64,000 bases of DNA from an uncultured Caulobacterales bacterium (GCA_938009235.1 CALLIK010000007.1:496001-560000), one strand, 5' to 3'. Positions 36,414-46,482 are shown, counted from the first letter of the stretch. Notes: generated by a model from the letters alone, not told the origin. Translations and numbers: made by a program.

Positions 36414-38353
36414 GCCAGAAGAAAAAAACTGCAGCCAAAGTATCTCAGCTCGAATTTATCGGCTTTGACCTTGGTCACGGAGAAACGGCATTGGGTCGTG
36501 CATTCGGGTCGACTGTCAGAGAGCCTGAAATTTTGGAATGGCGCGGACGGCGTAGTTTTGTCACTGCTGTCGCTACGGATGCGTCAGGCGTCAAGATTGG
36601 CGCGGAAGCCTTAAACCTTGCGGCCCTTGGACCTAAAGCCAATGTCGCGGTTAAATTTAAGTCACGAGATTTGGATGTAGACTCTGTACGCGCGCCAACG
36701 ATTGCATTCACGCAAACCTTGATCGATGGGCTGGCGTCTGACGGCACGATCTTGGGCGCTAAGACAAGCCACTTTATTGTTGGATGCCCAAGTGGTTGGA
36801 GCGCTGAGGACCGCATAGATTACCGTGACGTTTTTCAAGCGGCAGGCTTAAAAACTGTGCGTATTGTACCTGAGTCTCGCGCGGCGCTGATGACGGCATT
36901 AGAACAAGGTTATCTCTCTATTGAAGATACAAGGGCGTCCGTTCTAATTGTGGACATCGGCTCCAGTACGACAGACTTTACCTATTGCCGTGATCTGGAT
37001 GCGCAAGACGTTGGCCATAACGTCTTGGGGTCGGGCTTGCTTGATACTGAGATCTTCGAAATGAATTTGGCGCGGCAGAAAGACCGTAAAAAAATTGAAC
37101 AACTCATTGCTAAATACCCACATTATCGCCCCATAATGGAATATTGGTGTCGCGAAGCCAAAGAAGCCTATTTTACGGGAGAAGATGTGCCCGTCGAATT
37201 ATTAAAGCGCCTGCCAATCGGGCGAGGTGTGGTGTTTGATATTCGTATCGACAAAGTCGATGCGGATGTGATCTTGGACAAACCCCTAGAGGCCTTGCAT
37301 GGCTATAGCTGGCGGACGGCCTTTGACTATGCGTTGAAGGAAACGGTTGAGAATTTGGGCGGTCCCAAAAAAGGGAAATCACCTGATACTGTGCTGTTAA
37401 CGGGCGGGGCTTCACGTCTGCCATTGGTGCTACCTGCCACGACAGCAGCCTTTCCAAAGGCGCGTGTCGTACGCGGCGCAGAACCAGAATATGCGATTGC
37501 CAGAGGTTTGGCTTGGTTGGGGCGCTTTGAATTTCTACATGCGAGTTTCAAATCAGAAGTTGATCGCCATACAGGTGAGGGTGGCGTTATCGCAGCCAAA
37601 GCTGCCGAAGCCTCGGTTGATTTAGGCCAAACTCTTGCGCCTGTCTTGGTGGATGCGATTACAGAGTATTGTATTTTACCTGCGTTCAAAGAATGGCGCA
37701 AAGGAAAGATAGAAACGCTAGATGCTGTAGAAGACGAATTAAATACACGTGTGACAGATTGGTTGGGAACAGACGCAGCCCAGACAGCCTTACGGCCCGT
37801 CATTGATGTTTGGTTCGCAGATTTACAGCGAGACATTGAGACCGTGACTGACCCACTCTGTCGCGATCATGGATTACCCGCTATGGTATTGTCTCTAAAT
37901 GATTCACAACATGTCGCGCGTCATTTGGAAGGGCTGTCCCTTTCGATGCCAAGCGTTGGTTCAATGGAGAGTGATACGGCGCTGGTTGGGACGACATTAT
38001 CTGCGATTTTGCTGGGGTCGTTGTTGGCACATGTGAATTTGTTTGCGCCGCTCTTTCTCAATCCCTTAGGTTTGCTTTTGGGCGGAGCCTTAGCTGGCGG
38101 CACTTACATATTTGGTAAGAAGGCCTTAGCGGGAACTGTACGGACTGCAAAAATGCCCGTCATTGCGCGCCGAATTCTGACGGATGGCCGCATTAGGTCC
38201 GCTGTTAAGAAGCAGCGACCTGAGCTCTTAGGGGCTGTGCAAACAGCGTGGGTTGAAGCCGCCGCGACGCGTTTTACGGGCGAGCTGACGGATATGCTAG
38301 GTAGCGCGCTACAGGAACGCGCTGATGAACGTGCGGTCTTGTTCTTGGTTTAA
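36410..38353 (+). CDS. Hsp70-family (actin-fold ATPase) protein with membrane-like C-terminus
   Basis: A 647-residue protein. The N-terminal ~400 residues have the Hsp70/actin nucleotide-binding layout: phosphate-1 FDLGHGETALG (~19-29), phosphate-2 LIVDIGSSTTDFTY (~178-192), adenosine motif VLLTGGASRLPLV (~327-339). The DnaK substrate-binding domain is not recognisable. Instead, a helical region is followed by a strongly hydrophobic stretch (~526-573: TTLSAILLGSLLAHVNLF and LGLLLGGALAGGTYIFG). ATG 36410 is used rather than TTG 36398 because it overlaps the upstream stop codon. The two-gene unit may be a membrane-bound chaperone-like machine of unknown client. Confidence 0.85.
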   Translation: MSQKKKTAAKVSQLEFIGFDLGHGETALGRAFGSTVREPEILEWRGRRSFVTAVATDASGVKIGAEALNLAALGPKANVAVKFKSRDLDVDSVRAPTIAFTQTLIDGLASDGTILGAKTSHFIVGCPSGWSAEDRIDYRDVFQAAGLKTVRIVPESRAALMTALEQGYLSIEDTRASVLIVDIGSSTTDFTYCRDLDAQDVGHNVLGSGLLDTEIFEMNLARQKDRKKIEQLIAKYPHYRPIMEYWCREAKEAYFTGEDVPVELLKRLPIGRGVVFDIRIDKVDADVILDKPLEALHGYSWRTAFDYALKETVENLGGPKKGKSPDTVLLTGGASRLPLVLPATTAAFPKARVVRGAEPEYAIARGLAWLGRFEFLHASFKSEVDRHTGEGGVIAAKAAEASVDLGQTLAPVLVDAITEYCILPAFKEWRKGKIETLDAVEDELNTRVTDWLGTDAAQTALRPVIDVWFADLQRDIETVTDPLCRDHGLPAMVLSLNDSQHVARHLEGLSLSMPSVGSMESDTALVGTTLSAILLGSLLAHVNLFAPLFLNPLGLLLGGALAGGTYIFGKKALAGTVRTAKMPVIARRILTDGRIRSAVKKQRPELLGAVQTAWVEAAATRFTGELTDMLGSALQERADERAVLFLV

Positions 38354-38375
38354 TCTTTGAGGTTAATCGACTTGC

Positions 38376-38969
38376 CTAATCAATTTGGGGGAGCGTGATG
38401 TCGATGGAATCTTCGCCGTCCATTTCAATGATGATACGTGTTTTAGACTTTCCATCTTTCACAATTGTTTCGCGGTCTAGCGTCAAGTTTTTACCTAGCC
38501 CAGATATTGAAATACTGTCCTCACTGTCACGACTTTTATGCGTTTCAATCTTACCTACAGTGGCGCCGTCAAATCGTAGAACAGTTGTCCCGTCATCTGT
38601 GTCGACCTCGATGTCATCGGCAAAATCGCCAAACATAGCGACGACATCACGGAAGAGACCTTCTTCAGCAAACACATCTTGAAATATATCAGCGACGGCT
38701 TCGAGGTCTTCCGTCACGTCTCCATTTGACGTTTTCTGGTTTTTATCAAGATCACGTTTCAAACGTGCCGCAGACTTTGCAATACGAAGCTTATGTTTGG
38801 ACAGCTTTTCGTCAATTTTTTCGCTGAGCTCTCCATCAATTACAGGAGCACTAACGTCGACGGATGCCTCCGTTTTCGTTTCTGGTTTGATTGGGTGAGC
38901 AAATGCCAAGGCCGGTGCTAGAATAGCGATCGGTAGCAAAGAAAATTTGAGGATAAATTTAGGCGTCAT
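38376..38969 (-). CDS. Exported hypothetical protein
   Basis: A 197-residue protein with a good signal peptide (FSLLPIAILAPALAFA, cleavage before HP). The mature part is acidic and helical (SEKIDEKLSKHKLRIAKSAA, DLEAVADIFQDVF) and then beta-rich at the C-terminus with many D/E and T/I. ATG 38969 has GAGG seven bases upstream and is preferred to the longer frame, which would overlap the divergent gene. No family recognised; periplasmic location is inferred. It faces the end of the Hsp70-like gene with a 22-base gap. Confidence 0.75.
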   Translation of the reverse strand: MTPKFILKFSLLPIAILAPALAFAHPIKPETKTEASVDVSAPVIDGELSEKIDEKLSKHKLRIAKSAARLKRDLDKNQKTSNGDVTEDLEAVADIFQDVFAEEGLFRDVVAMFGDFADDIEVDTDDGTTVLRFDGATVGKIETHKSRDSEDSISISGLGKNLTLDRETIVKDGKSKTRIIIEMDGEDSIDITLPQID

Positions 38970-39072
38970 AAGAGACCTCACGATATATAATGCGGTCAAT
39001 GTAAATCCATTGGCCAATCGTTGATAAGCTATGGTAGTGTGAGACTGAACCTTCCCTGAATTGTCGGAATCT

Positions 39073-39660
39073 ATGCTCAAAGACCGTTTTTTCTACCCAT
39101 TAGCCGCAATTATCACGGCTGCAATGGTGCTATTTGCTTTGTCATTGGGTGAGCGGATCGACCTGACGGATCAAGTGATCTGGAATAATGGCTATGTCAT
39201 GACGGGTGAGGACTTGAGCCGATTGACAGCTCAACCCGGAACGCAGTCTACCTTTGTAGCGGCCGTTGGAGGGGAAGAGGCTTATGCCCGCCTGACCAGT
39301 ACAGCAGCGCGAGATAGTCTTCCATCCTCTAAACCTGGTATATTCGCGCCGCTCGGGCCTGATTATGAACGGGCTTTCGCGACGCGGCGGTTACGCATGA
39401 CGATCACCGCGAGAGCCTCACGCATGAATCCCCTCGAGCATTTTGATATGGGGTATTTTTCTGCGGGGTCAGGCGATAGTCCTTGGATACGACGTGAGTT
39501 AACTGGCCAATGGCAAGATTATGTTTTCGAATATAAGCCGGGCGCGTTGACTGCGCAGCAGGGTTTGGATCATTTTTCGATTTGGCCCGGGGAGATGGCC
39601 GAGTTATTAAATATGGATGTCAAATCTATGCGTGTGGAAGTCCTAGATCCACCCTCATAA
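39073..39660 (+). CDS. Membrane-anchored hypothetical protein
   Basis: A 195-residue protein with an N-terminal membrane anchor or signal (FFYPLAAIITAAMVLFALSL) followed by a probable periplasmic domain. GGAA lies just before ATG 39073; the frame also opens at TTG 39061. Sequence such as MTITARASRMNPLEHFDMGYF and WQDYVFEYKPGALTA suggests a beta-sandwich, possibly carbohydrate-binding-like, but this is a guess. It is divergent from the exported protein gene with about 100 bp between them. No family recognised. Confidence 0.7.
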   Translation: MLKDRFFYPLAAIITAAMVLFALSLGERIDLTDQVIWNNGYVMTGEDLSRLTAQPGTQSTFVAAVGGEEAYARLTSTAARDSLPSSKPGIFAPLGPDYERAFATRRLRMTITARASRMNPLEHFDMGYFSAGSGDSPWIRRELTGQWQDYVFEYKPGALTAQQGLDHFSIWPGEMAELLNMDVKSMRVEVLDPPS

Positions 39661-39669
39661 TAGTCTGCT

Positions 39670-40926
39670 TTATGAACGGGTCAAAATGGAGCGCAATCCG
39701 ACTGCGCCAAGTATGATGACTGTACCCGCCACGATGACGTAGCCGTCCACAAAGACAGCTAAACCCGCACAGCCCAGAAGCCCCAACCAACTTATGAGTC
39801 TAGGATAAAGACGATCAACTGGCGCGAGCCGCAAGGCACAAATGTTGGTGATGGCGTAATAGACGAGGACTGTAAAAGCCGAGAAATTCCAGACAGTTTT
39901 TAATCCGCCAACTGCTACGAGAACAGCAATGAAAATACCTACGCTCCAAATCGCTAAGATGGGTTCAGAGGATGAACTTAGTTTGGAGAAAATCTTCGGT
40001 GCGTCACCTTGTCGTCCCATCGCGAATAAAACGCGGCTAAGTCCCAAGAGCAAGTTGAGCGCGACACCTGCCATAGCGGTCGCAGCGGCAATTGAGATGA
40101 GGAGCTTTAACGGGGAATGGCGTAAGTAATCTGCCATCATACTCAAAGGGGCTTGAGTTGAGAGTTGCGCTTTCTCAAAACCATCTACGCCCAGAACATT
40201 TAACCCAGAGAGTAAGACGGCAAAATAAAGCGCCGTAGATATAAAAATAGTCGCAATAATGGCGCGAGGAATTGTTTTGCGCGGGGCACTAACCTCTTCG
40301 CCTAATGTTGCGATACGTCCATATCCCGTGAAGGCGACAAATAAGAGTGCTGTAGCTTGAAGGAAATTCGGGACGCTAATCGAACGCTCTACTGATGTGG
40401 TTGCGGTGCCTGCGGATAGCCCTAACCCAGCCAGTGCAATGAGGGCGACAAGCGTGATTGTAACAAGAACAGTGTTTACGATATTTGCGCGGCGTAGCCC
40501 AAGGGCGACCATTGCCGTGATCAGTAAAACCAAAGCTGCGCCCATGAAGTTAGAGTTCAGTTGCGGTGCTAGGTAAGCTGCGAGCCCTAAGCTAGCTGCG
40601 GCAGCGCTAGCGGATTTCGCGAGCATGAAACACGTGCCTGCGGTGAAGCCTGCAGTGGGTGATAGGAAGCGATAGCCATAGGCATAAGTGCCGCCTGCAA
40701 CAGGATGCGCAGCGGCGAGTTGCGCACTGGACAGGGCATTGCATCCTGCCAAAAGCCCCGCGAGAAGTAAGGCGTATGGCGTTAATGCGCCTGAGATACC
40801 TACCGCTAACCCAAGGCCAATAAAGGCACCTGCCCCCAAAATTGAACCTAAACCCAATAAGATTGCACCCGGTAAACCGAGTGTGCGTTTGAGTTGATAG
40901 GCGTGCGTGTCAGAGGCATCGGTCAT
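39670..40926 (-). CDS. APC superfamily amino acid permease
   Basis: A transporter of about 418 residues with around twelve membrane helices. Helix 1 carries GLGSILGAGAFIGLG, the G-x-G-x-x-x-G backbone-binding motif of APC transporters, and helix 6 shows LFVAFTGYGRIATLGEEVSAPRKTIP-type sequence (split here as FTGYGRIATLGEE), typical of amino acid permeases. The frame opens at 40974, but ATG 40926 is a more usual start distance before the first helix; ribosome binding sites are weak for both. Substrate unknown. It converges on the membrane-anchored hypothetical gene. Confidence 0.88.
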   Translation of the reverse strand: MTDASDTHAYQLKRTLGLPGAILLGLGSILGAGAFIGLGLAVGISGALTPYALLLAGLLAGCNALSSAQLAAAHPVAGGTYAYGYRFLSPTAGFTAGTCFMLAKSASAAAASLGLAAYLAPQLNSNFMGAALVLLITAMVALGLRRANIVNTVLVTITLVALIALAGLGLSAGTATTSVERSISVPNFLQATALLFVAFTGYGRIATLGEEVSAPRKTIPRAIIATIFISTALYFAVLLSGLNVLGVDGFEKAQLSTQAPLSMMADYLRHSPLKLLISIAAATAMAGVALNLLLGLSRVLFAMGRQGDAPKIFSKLSSSSEPILAIWSVGIFIAVLVAVGGLKTVWNFSAFTVLVYYAITNICALRLAPVDRLYPRLISWLGLLGCAGLAVFVDGYVIVAGTVIILGAVGLRSILTRS

Positions 40927-41068
40927 TCGTCGGCTTTCAATATAAGTCTTATGCGTCGCCTTCGCATGTTGCATGGCTAATGTCAGTGTTCATGTGAGCC
41001 TCTGTATCAACGAATATTCTGACAGGGAGTATTGTTGACATGATGACGCTTAAAGAGGAGCTTTAGGC

Positions 41069-42028
41069 GTGCAAAATAACATTCCTATATCGCCCCCTGA
41101 GTTCCCATTGATCCTTGCTATGGCTGCGCCTTTCTTTGTCCTGACGGTGGCTCTGGAATGGTGGTTCGTTCGTAAGGGAAAGATAGCGGGGCAATATAAC
41201 ACAAAAGATGCACTTACATCCATGTTCATGGGGTTAGGTAATTTAGTTTCCGATATTCTTATGGCCTCACTAAGTCTTGGTGTTTTAATGTGGACGTGGC
41301 AATTTCGGCTTATCGATCTTGGGGTGAGCCTACCCATTATTTGCCTCACGCTCGTCGCCCAAGATTTACTCTATTATTGGAAACACCGCGCTGCGCACCG
41401 CATTCGTTGGTTCTGGACGGCGCATGTCGTTCACCACAGTAGTGAAGACTATAATTTATCGACAGCATTGCGTCAGCCTTGGAACAATCACTTCACTGGA
41501 TTTGTATTGCTTTCGACGCCGTTGGTTTTCCTAGGCGTTCACCCCGTCTTGCTAGCGTTCGTAGGCTCCTTGAATTTGCTCTATCAATATTGGGTCCACA
41601 CGGAAGCTATTCGTCGTTTGCCCAATTGGTTTGAAGCTATCTTTAATACACCGTCACATCACCGCGTGCATCACGGAACCAACCCGCAGTATTTGGATTC
41701 TAACTTTGCGGGGATATTTATTATCTGGGACAAGATGTTTGGCTCATTTGTACCTGAAGATGACGCCATTGACATTCAATATGGCCTCGTCAAAAATGTT
41801 GAGACGTATAACCCAATCAAGATCGCATTCGCAGAGATGTGGAATGCGGTTCATGATGCGGCGATATCAGGCCTGACTGTGACTCAGCGATTGAAATATC
41901 TGTTTGCGCCGCCTGGCTGGTCGCACGATGGTTCCCGCCAAAGTTCCGCCCAGATAAAGGCAGACTATGTGGCTCGTAATCCACACTTATCTGGCAACCC
42001 AGGTTTACCGCATCAAGATGCAGCCTAA
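41069..42028 (+). CDS. Sterol desaturase / fatty acid hydroxylase family protein
   Basis: A 319-residue integral membrane di-iron oxygenase. The histidine motifs are HRAAH, HVVHHSSEDYN and HRVHHGTN, with the spacing of the family (HxxxH, HxxHH, HxxHH). The first ~90 residues hold membrane helices. It likely hydroxylates or desaturates a lipid; the exact substrate is not readable from sequence. The start is GTG 41069, with AAAGAGGAG eight bases upstream. It converges with the PhoD-like gene, overlapping by four bases at the stops. Confidence 0.92.
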   Translation: MQNNIPISPPEFPLILAMAAPFFVLTVALEWWFVRKGKIAGQYNTKDALTSMFMGLGNLVSDILMASLSLGVLMWTWQFRLIDLGVSLPIICLTLVAQDLLYYWKHRAAHRIRWFWTAHVVHHSSEDYNLSTALRQPWNNHFTGFVLLSTPLVFLGVHPVLLAFVGSLNLLYQYWVHTEAIRRLPNWFEAIFNTPSHHRVHHGTNPQYLDSNFAGIFIIWDKMFGSFVPEDDAIDIQYGLVKNVETYNPIKIAFAEMWNAVHDAAISGLTVTQRLKYLFAPPGWSHDGSRQSSAQIKADYVARNPHLSGNPGLPHQDAA

Positions 42029-43749
42029 CCTAAGCCATGAAAGAGTGCGCGTTGCGTTGGGTTTAACCCCTTTGGCGAACTAGCTTTAAGTGTGTCCTTA
42101 GATTTGCGGAGCGCAAAACTTGCGGTTTCGTTTACAGAGTAATCTTTAGATAAAATGGTGTTCACGCTAATCATGCGGGCGTTCACTTTTTTGGATGTCA
42201 CTGTGAGGTCCAGAAAGCCGTTGACTGTGGCATTGTAATACCGCGCATCGTCATTCTCTTTGGTCAGTAGTAGGTTATGGTCGGCTGTTCCGTCGCCCAA
42301 ATAAGATGATATTGTTTCAGACGAAACCGCCGTTGTGACCAATTCCACTCCGACTTTTTTACCTGTCTCCATCGTGAGGTCATTCACCCAAAACTCATGT
42401 GCATCCCCCGTTAGAACAAGCATGTCATTCAAGCCTGCTGCATCAAGAGCTTCGTAGAAGTGATTGCGCGCCACAGGGTACCCGTCCCAGCTGTCAGGAT
42501 AAACGGGCATGTTGTATTTACTCAGCTTAAGGAAATCGCGAACGTCAGGCCAAGCCCCTTCGATTTTCTGTATTGCGTCTTCGTCAATATAAGGAGTGAA
42601 ATCGGGTGTAAGGAGACGTCCCATAATGACTTGGTTTGCGAGGAATCGCCATTGAACGCCGTCTTCTTTTGAGCTCTTCAGAGCGTTTACGATAAAGTCT
42701 TGTTGGTCTGCACCAAACATATCTCGATCTGGCGCGTATAGGACATCTTTCAAGAACTTGTCTGTATTGCCCTCTGCTTCGATTTCATCAATGTAAGATT
42801 CCACGATGATAGGTTCTGCTCTCGCAGTCAGTCTGGTTTCGACGCATGTTAAATTGACAAGATCACCAAATCGGAAATTTCGGTAAATGTCAGACCGAAC
42901 GCTCCCAAGTTTAGGTTCGCGAATAGGCATCCATTCGTAATAGGCTCTCAGGGCCGCTTGCTGACGCGTGTCCCAATCACCCTCGGTATCGGATTGATGG
43001 TTTTCCGCGCCCGTTCGCCAACTATCATTGGAGGTTTCGTGATCATCCCAAACTGCAATGAGTGGCATGAGGGACGTCGCTGCTTGTAGCGCCGCATCAG
43101 AACGATATTGCGCGTGGCGTGTACGATAATCGTCTAGCGAAATAATCTCATGGGCAGGTTCATGAACGCGGTCAGGCAATCGTCCAGCTGCCGTGGCACC
43201 ATATTCGTAATAGTAATCACCCAAGTGAATCATGGCGTCATAAGGCTGTTCAGAGGCACGTTTCGCCACGGCATCATATGTGTTGAAATATCCGTGTTGC
43301 CAGTTGGCGCAGGACACGACAGCAAATCTCAGTTTTTCAGGTGACCCAACTGGTAGAGTGCGGGTTCGTCCAATTGCAGACGTCGCCTCTCCAGATGCGA
43401 AGCGGTAAAAATACTCTGTCCCTGGAGTAAGGCCATCAGCTATCACTTTGACACAATAATCGCGCGCAGCATTTGTTTGTATGTTTCCAGTTGAGATAAT
43501 GTTTGTGAAGTCGGGATCCACTGCGACATCCCAGTTTACGTCAACATCGCTGTTTGTCTCTGGTGTTACGCGAGTCCATAGAACTACGCTTTCCGTAAAC
43601 GGGTCACCTGATGCAACGCCATGCGCGAAAGCGCCGGGCTTTACTGTAACGTCATTGCGCGTAGATATCGGAGTTGGAGCAGTGCAGGCGGCTAAGCTGG
43701 CGCCAGCGGTCAGACCCATCAGGCCCCGTCGTGTTAGCTTGCTATTCAT
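42025..43749 (-). CDS. phoD: PhoD-like alkaline phosphatase/phosphodiesterase
   Basis: A 574-residue exported metallophosphatase. The N-terminus carries a twin-arginine motif (LTRRGLMGLTAG) followed by a lipobox-like SLAAC, so export by Tat and perhaps lipid anchoring are expected. The PhoD N-terminal domain starts at FAHGVASGDPFTESVVLWTR, and the catalytic core shows SCANWQHGYFN, IHLGDYYYEYG, WDDHETSNDSW and LTGDAHEFWV, the metal ligands of the family. It probably releases phosphate from phosphomono- or diesters in the periplasm under phosphate limitation; no Pho box was identified. Confidence 0.92.
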   Translation of the reverse strand: MNSKLTRRGLMGLTAGASLAACTAPTPISTRNDVTVKPGAFAHGVASGDPFTESVVLWTRVTPETNSDVDVNWDVAVDPDFTNIISTGNIQTNAARDYCVKVIADGLTPGTEYFYRFASGEATSAIGRTRTLPVGSPEKLRFAVVSCANWQHGYFNTYDAVAKRASEQPYDAMIHLGDYYYEYGATAAGRLPDRVHEPAHEIISLDDYRTRHAQYRSDAALQAATSLMPLIAVWDDHETSNDSWRTGAENHQSDTEGDWDTRQQAALRAYYEWMPIREPKLGSVRSDIYRNFRFGDLVNLTCVETRLTARAEPIIVESYIDEIEAEGNTDKFLKDVLYAPDRDMFGADQQDFIVNALKSSKEDGVQWRFLANQVIMGRLLTPDFTPYIDEDAIQKIEGAWPDVRDFLKLSKYNMPVYPDSWDGYPVARNHFYEALDAAGLNDMLVLTGDAHEFWVNDLTMETGKKVGVELVTTAVSSETISSYLGDGTADHNLLLTKENDDARYYNATVNGFLDLTVTSKKVNARMISVNTILSKDYSVNETASFALRKSKDTLKASSPKGLNPTQRALFHGLG

Positions 43750-43864
43750 TGTGGTCCCACTTCGGCTTTGCGCCCAATTTTTTGCTCACATATCAGCTAT
43801 TTTTGTGACGTCCAACTTTGAAATCACGATCGCTAATCACGTTTACCTAAGGGCCTGATTAGGA

Positions 43865-44950
43865 CTATGGGAGTGGTTGATTGTGAACGGACTCACGTTT
43901 GACCACTTTCAAAGGGTTCCATCCCATAGATTTCAAAAGCTGACTGTATGTAGCGATGCGTTTGATTTTTTTAGGCTTGGATTTAGGTCGCGTGAAAAAC
44001 CCATGTCGCATGCCGCGAAAGGTAGGTTTGAAACGCCCTTCACGAAATATACTCACACTGAGGAACGCGAGATTTGCCAAGACGTGAGGTATGGCGAGTA
44101 GGATCAGTAAAGCAGGCGGCATATTATTAAAGAATGTCCAAATGCGATTGCGGGTGCCGTGGTAAACAGCGAAATCTGACGCACGTCCTGAAATGGCTGA
44201 GCTGACATGGTCAATGATGGCGTCCGAGCTTTGTACGCAGCGGTAGCCTGCTAAGCGCATCCGAAACGCCAAATCGACATCTTCGTGGTAGCAGAAAAAA
44301 CTCTCATCAAATCCGCCTAATCTTTGAAAGATGTGCCGATCATAGAAGGCACCTGCACCGCAGGGTCCAAAGGTTTCACGGGTTTCAATGTCGTGGACGG
44401 GATGATTAAAGCCTGCCCGCCAAGCAATACCGAAGGCGTGATATTCGTCGCCTAAACCGTCAAATTTCTCTGGTTCTAACGCTAAATATTGAGTGCTGCC
44501 AACCATGGCTGTATTGGGTAGACCTGTCCGTGCGTTGAGGCCTTTTTCTAACCAGTCAAAGCGCGCAAAGGCATCGGGGTTTAGTAAAGCAATCCAATCC
44601 GCTGACGCTTGCGAGGCTGCTCTGTTATTCGCAACCGCAAACCCTAGGTTTTTCTTGGCTTCGATAATCGTAAATCGGTCGTCCAATTCTGGCAATGTAT
44701 CCAGTGACCCGTCTGTGCTGCCATTATCAATAAGAAAGCATTCAAAATTCACCAGCGTTTGCGACAATAAGCTTTCGATGCAGGGTCGCAAATATTTGCC
44801 TGCATTGTAGTTTACAATGATGACGGAGACTTCGGGCTTTGTGGACGATGTAGGCACGTCGCAGTCTGTATCAGACGCGACGTTAAACGATAGTCTTTGC
44901 TGTAAGCAAAAAGACAGCTTTGGCAGACGGTTTACATATAAAAAAAGCAT
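43865..44950 (-). CDS. Glycosyltransferase family 2 (rhamnosyltransferase-like)
   Basis: A 361-residue GT-A fold glycosyltransferase. VSVIIVNYNAGKYLRPCIES starts the nucleotide-sugar domain, followed by FLIDNGSTDGS, NLGFAVANNRA, LLNPDA (DxD equivalent) and FDESFFCYHEDVDLAFR, the acceptor-site ED motif. This pattern is typical of polysaccharide and O-antigen rhamnosyltransferase relatives. A hydrophobic stretch (PPALLILLAIPHVLANLAFL) near the C-terminus suggests membrane association. It stands alone; no other polysaccharide gene is adjacent. The first ~40 residues look unlike the family, so a later start is possible. Confidence 0.9.
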   Translation of the reverse strand: MLFLYVNRLPKLSFCLQQRLSFNVASDTDCDVPTSSTKPEVSVIIVNYNAGKYLRPCIESLLSQTLVNFECFLIDNGSTDGSLDTLPELDDRFTIIEAKKNLGFAVANNRAASQASADWIALLNPDAFARFDWLEKGLNARTGLPNTAMVGSTQYLALEPEKFDGLGDEYHAFGIAWRAGFNHPVHDIETRETFGPCGAGAFYDRHIFQRLGGFDESFFCYHEDVDLAFRMRLAGYRCVQSSDAIIDHVSSAISGRASDFAVYHGTRNRIWTFFNNMPPALLILLAIPHVLANLAFLSVSIFREGRFKPTFRGMRHGFFTRPKSKPKKIKRIATYSQLLKSMGWNPLKVVKRESVHNQPLP

Positions 44951-45054
44951 TATATAAAAAAAACGTTATATCGTATTGACGAAACTGAGACGAGGGCGTA
45001 ATGGCCGCTTAAATTAATGGCAGGTTAACTGCCGATCGATCAGGACAAAGCATC

Positions 45055-46464
45055 ATGAGCGCACAAGACTATATCGTTAAAGACATCTCCCTTGCCGAAT
45101 TTGGGCGCAAGGAATTGGATATCGCAGAAACAGAAATGCCTGGCCTTATGGCGCTACGCACAGAATTTGGCAAATCAAAGCCGCTTAAGGGCGCGCGCGT
45201 TGTTGGCTCTTTGCATATGACTATTCAAACAGCTGTTTTGATTGAAACACTTACGGCTCTTGGCGCGGATGTGCGTTGGGCGTCTTGTAACATTTACTCA
45301 ACACAGGATCACGCTGCTGCTGCGATTGCAGCCTCTGGCGTACCTGTCTTTGCAATCAAAGGTCAGACCCTCACAGAGCATTGGGATTACCTCGACAAAT
45401 CATTCTTGTTCGCAGACGGCCCGAACATCATCCTAGATGATGGCGGCGACGCAACACTTTACATCCTTATGGGTGCACGCGTTGAAGCGGGCGAAACTGA
45501 CCTTATCGAAGGCGAGCCAGGCTCTGAAGAAGAAGCGGCTATTTTCGCACAAATCAAATTGCGTCTAGCGGCTAGCCCAGGTTGGTTCACGAAAATGCGT
45601 GACCAGATTGTTGGCGTCTCAGAAGAAACAACAACAGGTGTTCACCGTCTTTATGAATTGATGGAAAGCGGCCAATTGCCATTCCCTGCGATTAACGTGA
45701 ACGACTCTGTTACGAAATCTAAGTTTGATAACAAATATGGCTGTAAAGAATCTCTCGTTGACGGCATCCGCCGCGCAACAGATACAATGATGGCTGGTAA
45801 AACGGCTGTTGTTCTTGGATATGGCGATGTTGGTAAAGGCTCTGCGGCTTCGCTTGCAGGCGCTGGTGCTCGTGTCAAAGTCACTGAAGTTGATCCAATC
45901 TGTGCGCTACAAGCGGCGATGGACGGTTTTGAAGTTACGCTTCTTGAGGACACTCTTAAGACAGCGGACATCTTTGTCACAACAACAGGCAATAAAGACG
46001 TGATCCGCATCGAGCACATGCGCGAGATGAAAGACATGGCGATCGTCGGCAACATCGGTCACTTTGACAATGAAATCCAAGTGGCTGCATTGCAGAACCA
46101 CAAATGGACGAACATCAAAGACCAAGTGGACATGATTACGTTCCCAGCGGGCAATCGTATGATTCTTCTTTCCCAAGGACGTCTATTGAACCTTGGTAAC
46201 GCAACAGGTCATCCATCATTCGTGATGTCAGCTTCCTTTACAAACCAAGTGCTCGCGCAAATCGAGCTTTGGGAAGATTCAACAGCGAAAAACAAAAAAT
46301 ACGAAAACAAAGTTTATATGCTTCCAAAGCATTTGGACGAAAAAGTGGCGCGTTTGCATCTTGAGAAAATTGGCGTGAAGCTAACTGAGATGACAAATGA
46401 GCAGGCTGATTACATCGGCGTGCCGCAAGAAGGTCCATATAAGCCTGAGCATTACCGCTACTAA
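45055..46464 (+). CDS. ahcY: Adenosylhomocysteinase
   Basis: Hydrolyses S-adenosylhomocysteine to adenosine and homocysteine, relieving inhibition of methyltransferases. The 469-residue protein has the family hallmarks: [29 protein letters not shown], the NAD-binding [30 protein letters not shown] and C-terminal YKPEHYRY. Just upstream (45029-45043) is a small hairpin GGCAG-GTTAA-CTGCC, which could shape the leader; it does not match the SAH or SAM riboswitch patterns known to me. metK follows 100 bp later, so the two methyl-cycle genes are neighbours. Confidence 0.98.
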   Translation: MSAQDYIVKDISLAEFGRKELDIAETEMPGLMALRTEFGKSKPLKGARVVGSLHMTIQTAVLIETLTALGADVRWASCNIYSTQDHAAAAIAASGVPVFAIKGQTLTEHWDYLDKSFLFADGPNIILDDGGDATLYILMGARVEAGETDLIEGEPGSEEEAAIFAQIKLRLAASPGWFTKMRDQIVGVSEETTTGVHRLYELMESGQLPFPAINVNDSVTKSKFDNKYGCKESLVDGIRRATDTMMAGKTAVVLGYGDVGKGSAASLAGAGARVKVTEVDPICALQAAMDGFEVTLLEDTLKTADIFVTTTGNKDVIRIEHMREMKDMAIVGNIGHFDNEIQVAALQNHKWTNIKDQVDMITFPAGNRMILLSQGRLLNLGNATGHPSFVMSASFTNQVLAQIELWEDSTAKNKKYENKVYMLPKHLDEKVARLHLEKIGVKLTEMTNEQADYIGVPQEGPYKPEHYRY

Positions 46465-46482
46465 GAATACTAAATAAAACTT

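Noticed and set aside
36016-36438. 140-codon minus-strand frame opposite the Hsp70 partner gene
   Set aside because: Antisense shadow; the plus-strand gene is supported by coupling to the next gene.
44951-45054. Possible SAM-II or SAH riboswitch before ahcY
   Set aside because: Only a short hairpin is present; the conserved nucleotides of these riboswitch classes as I know them are not seen.
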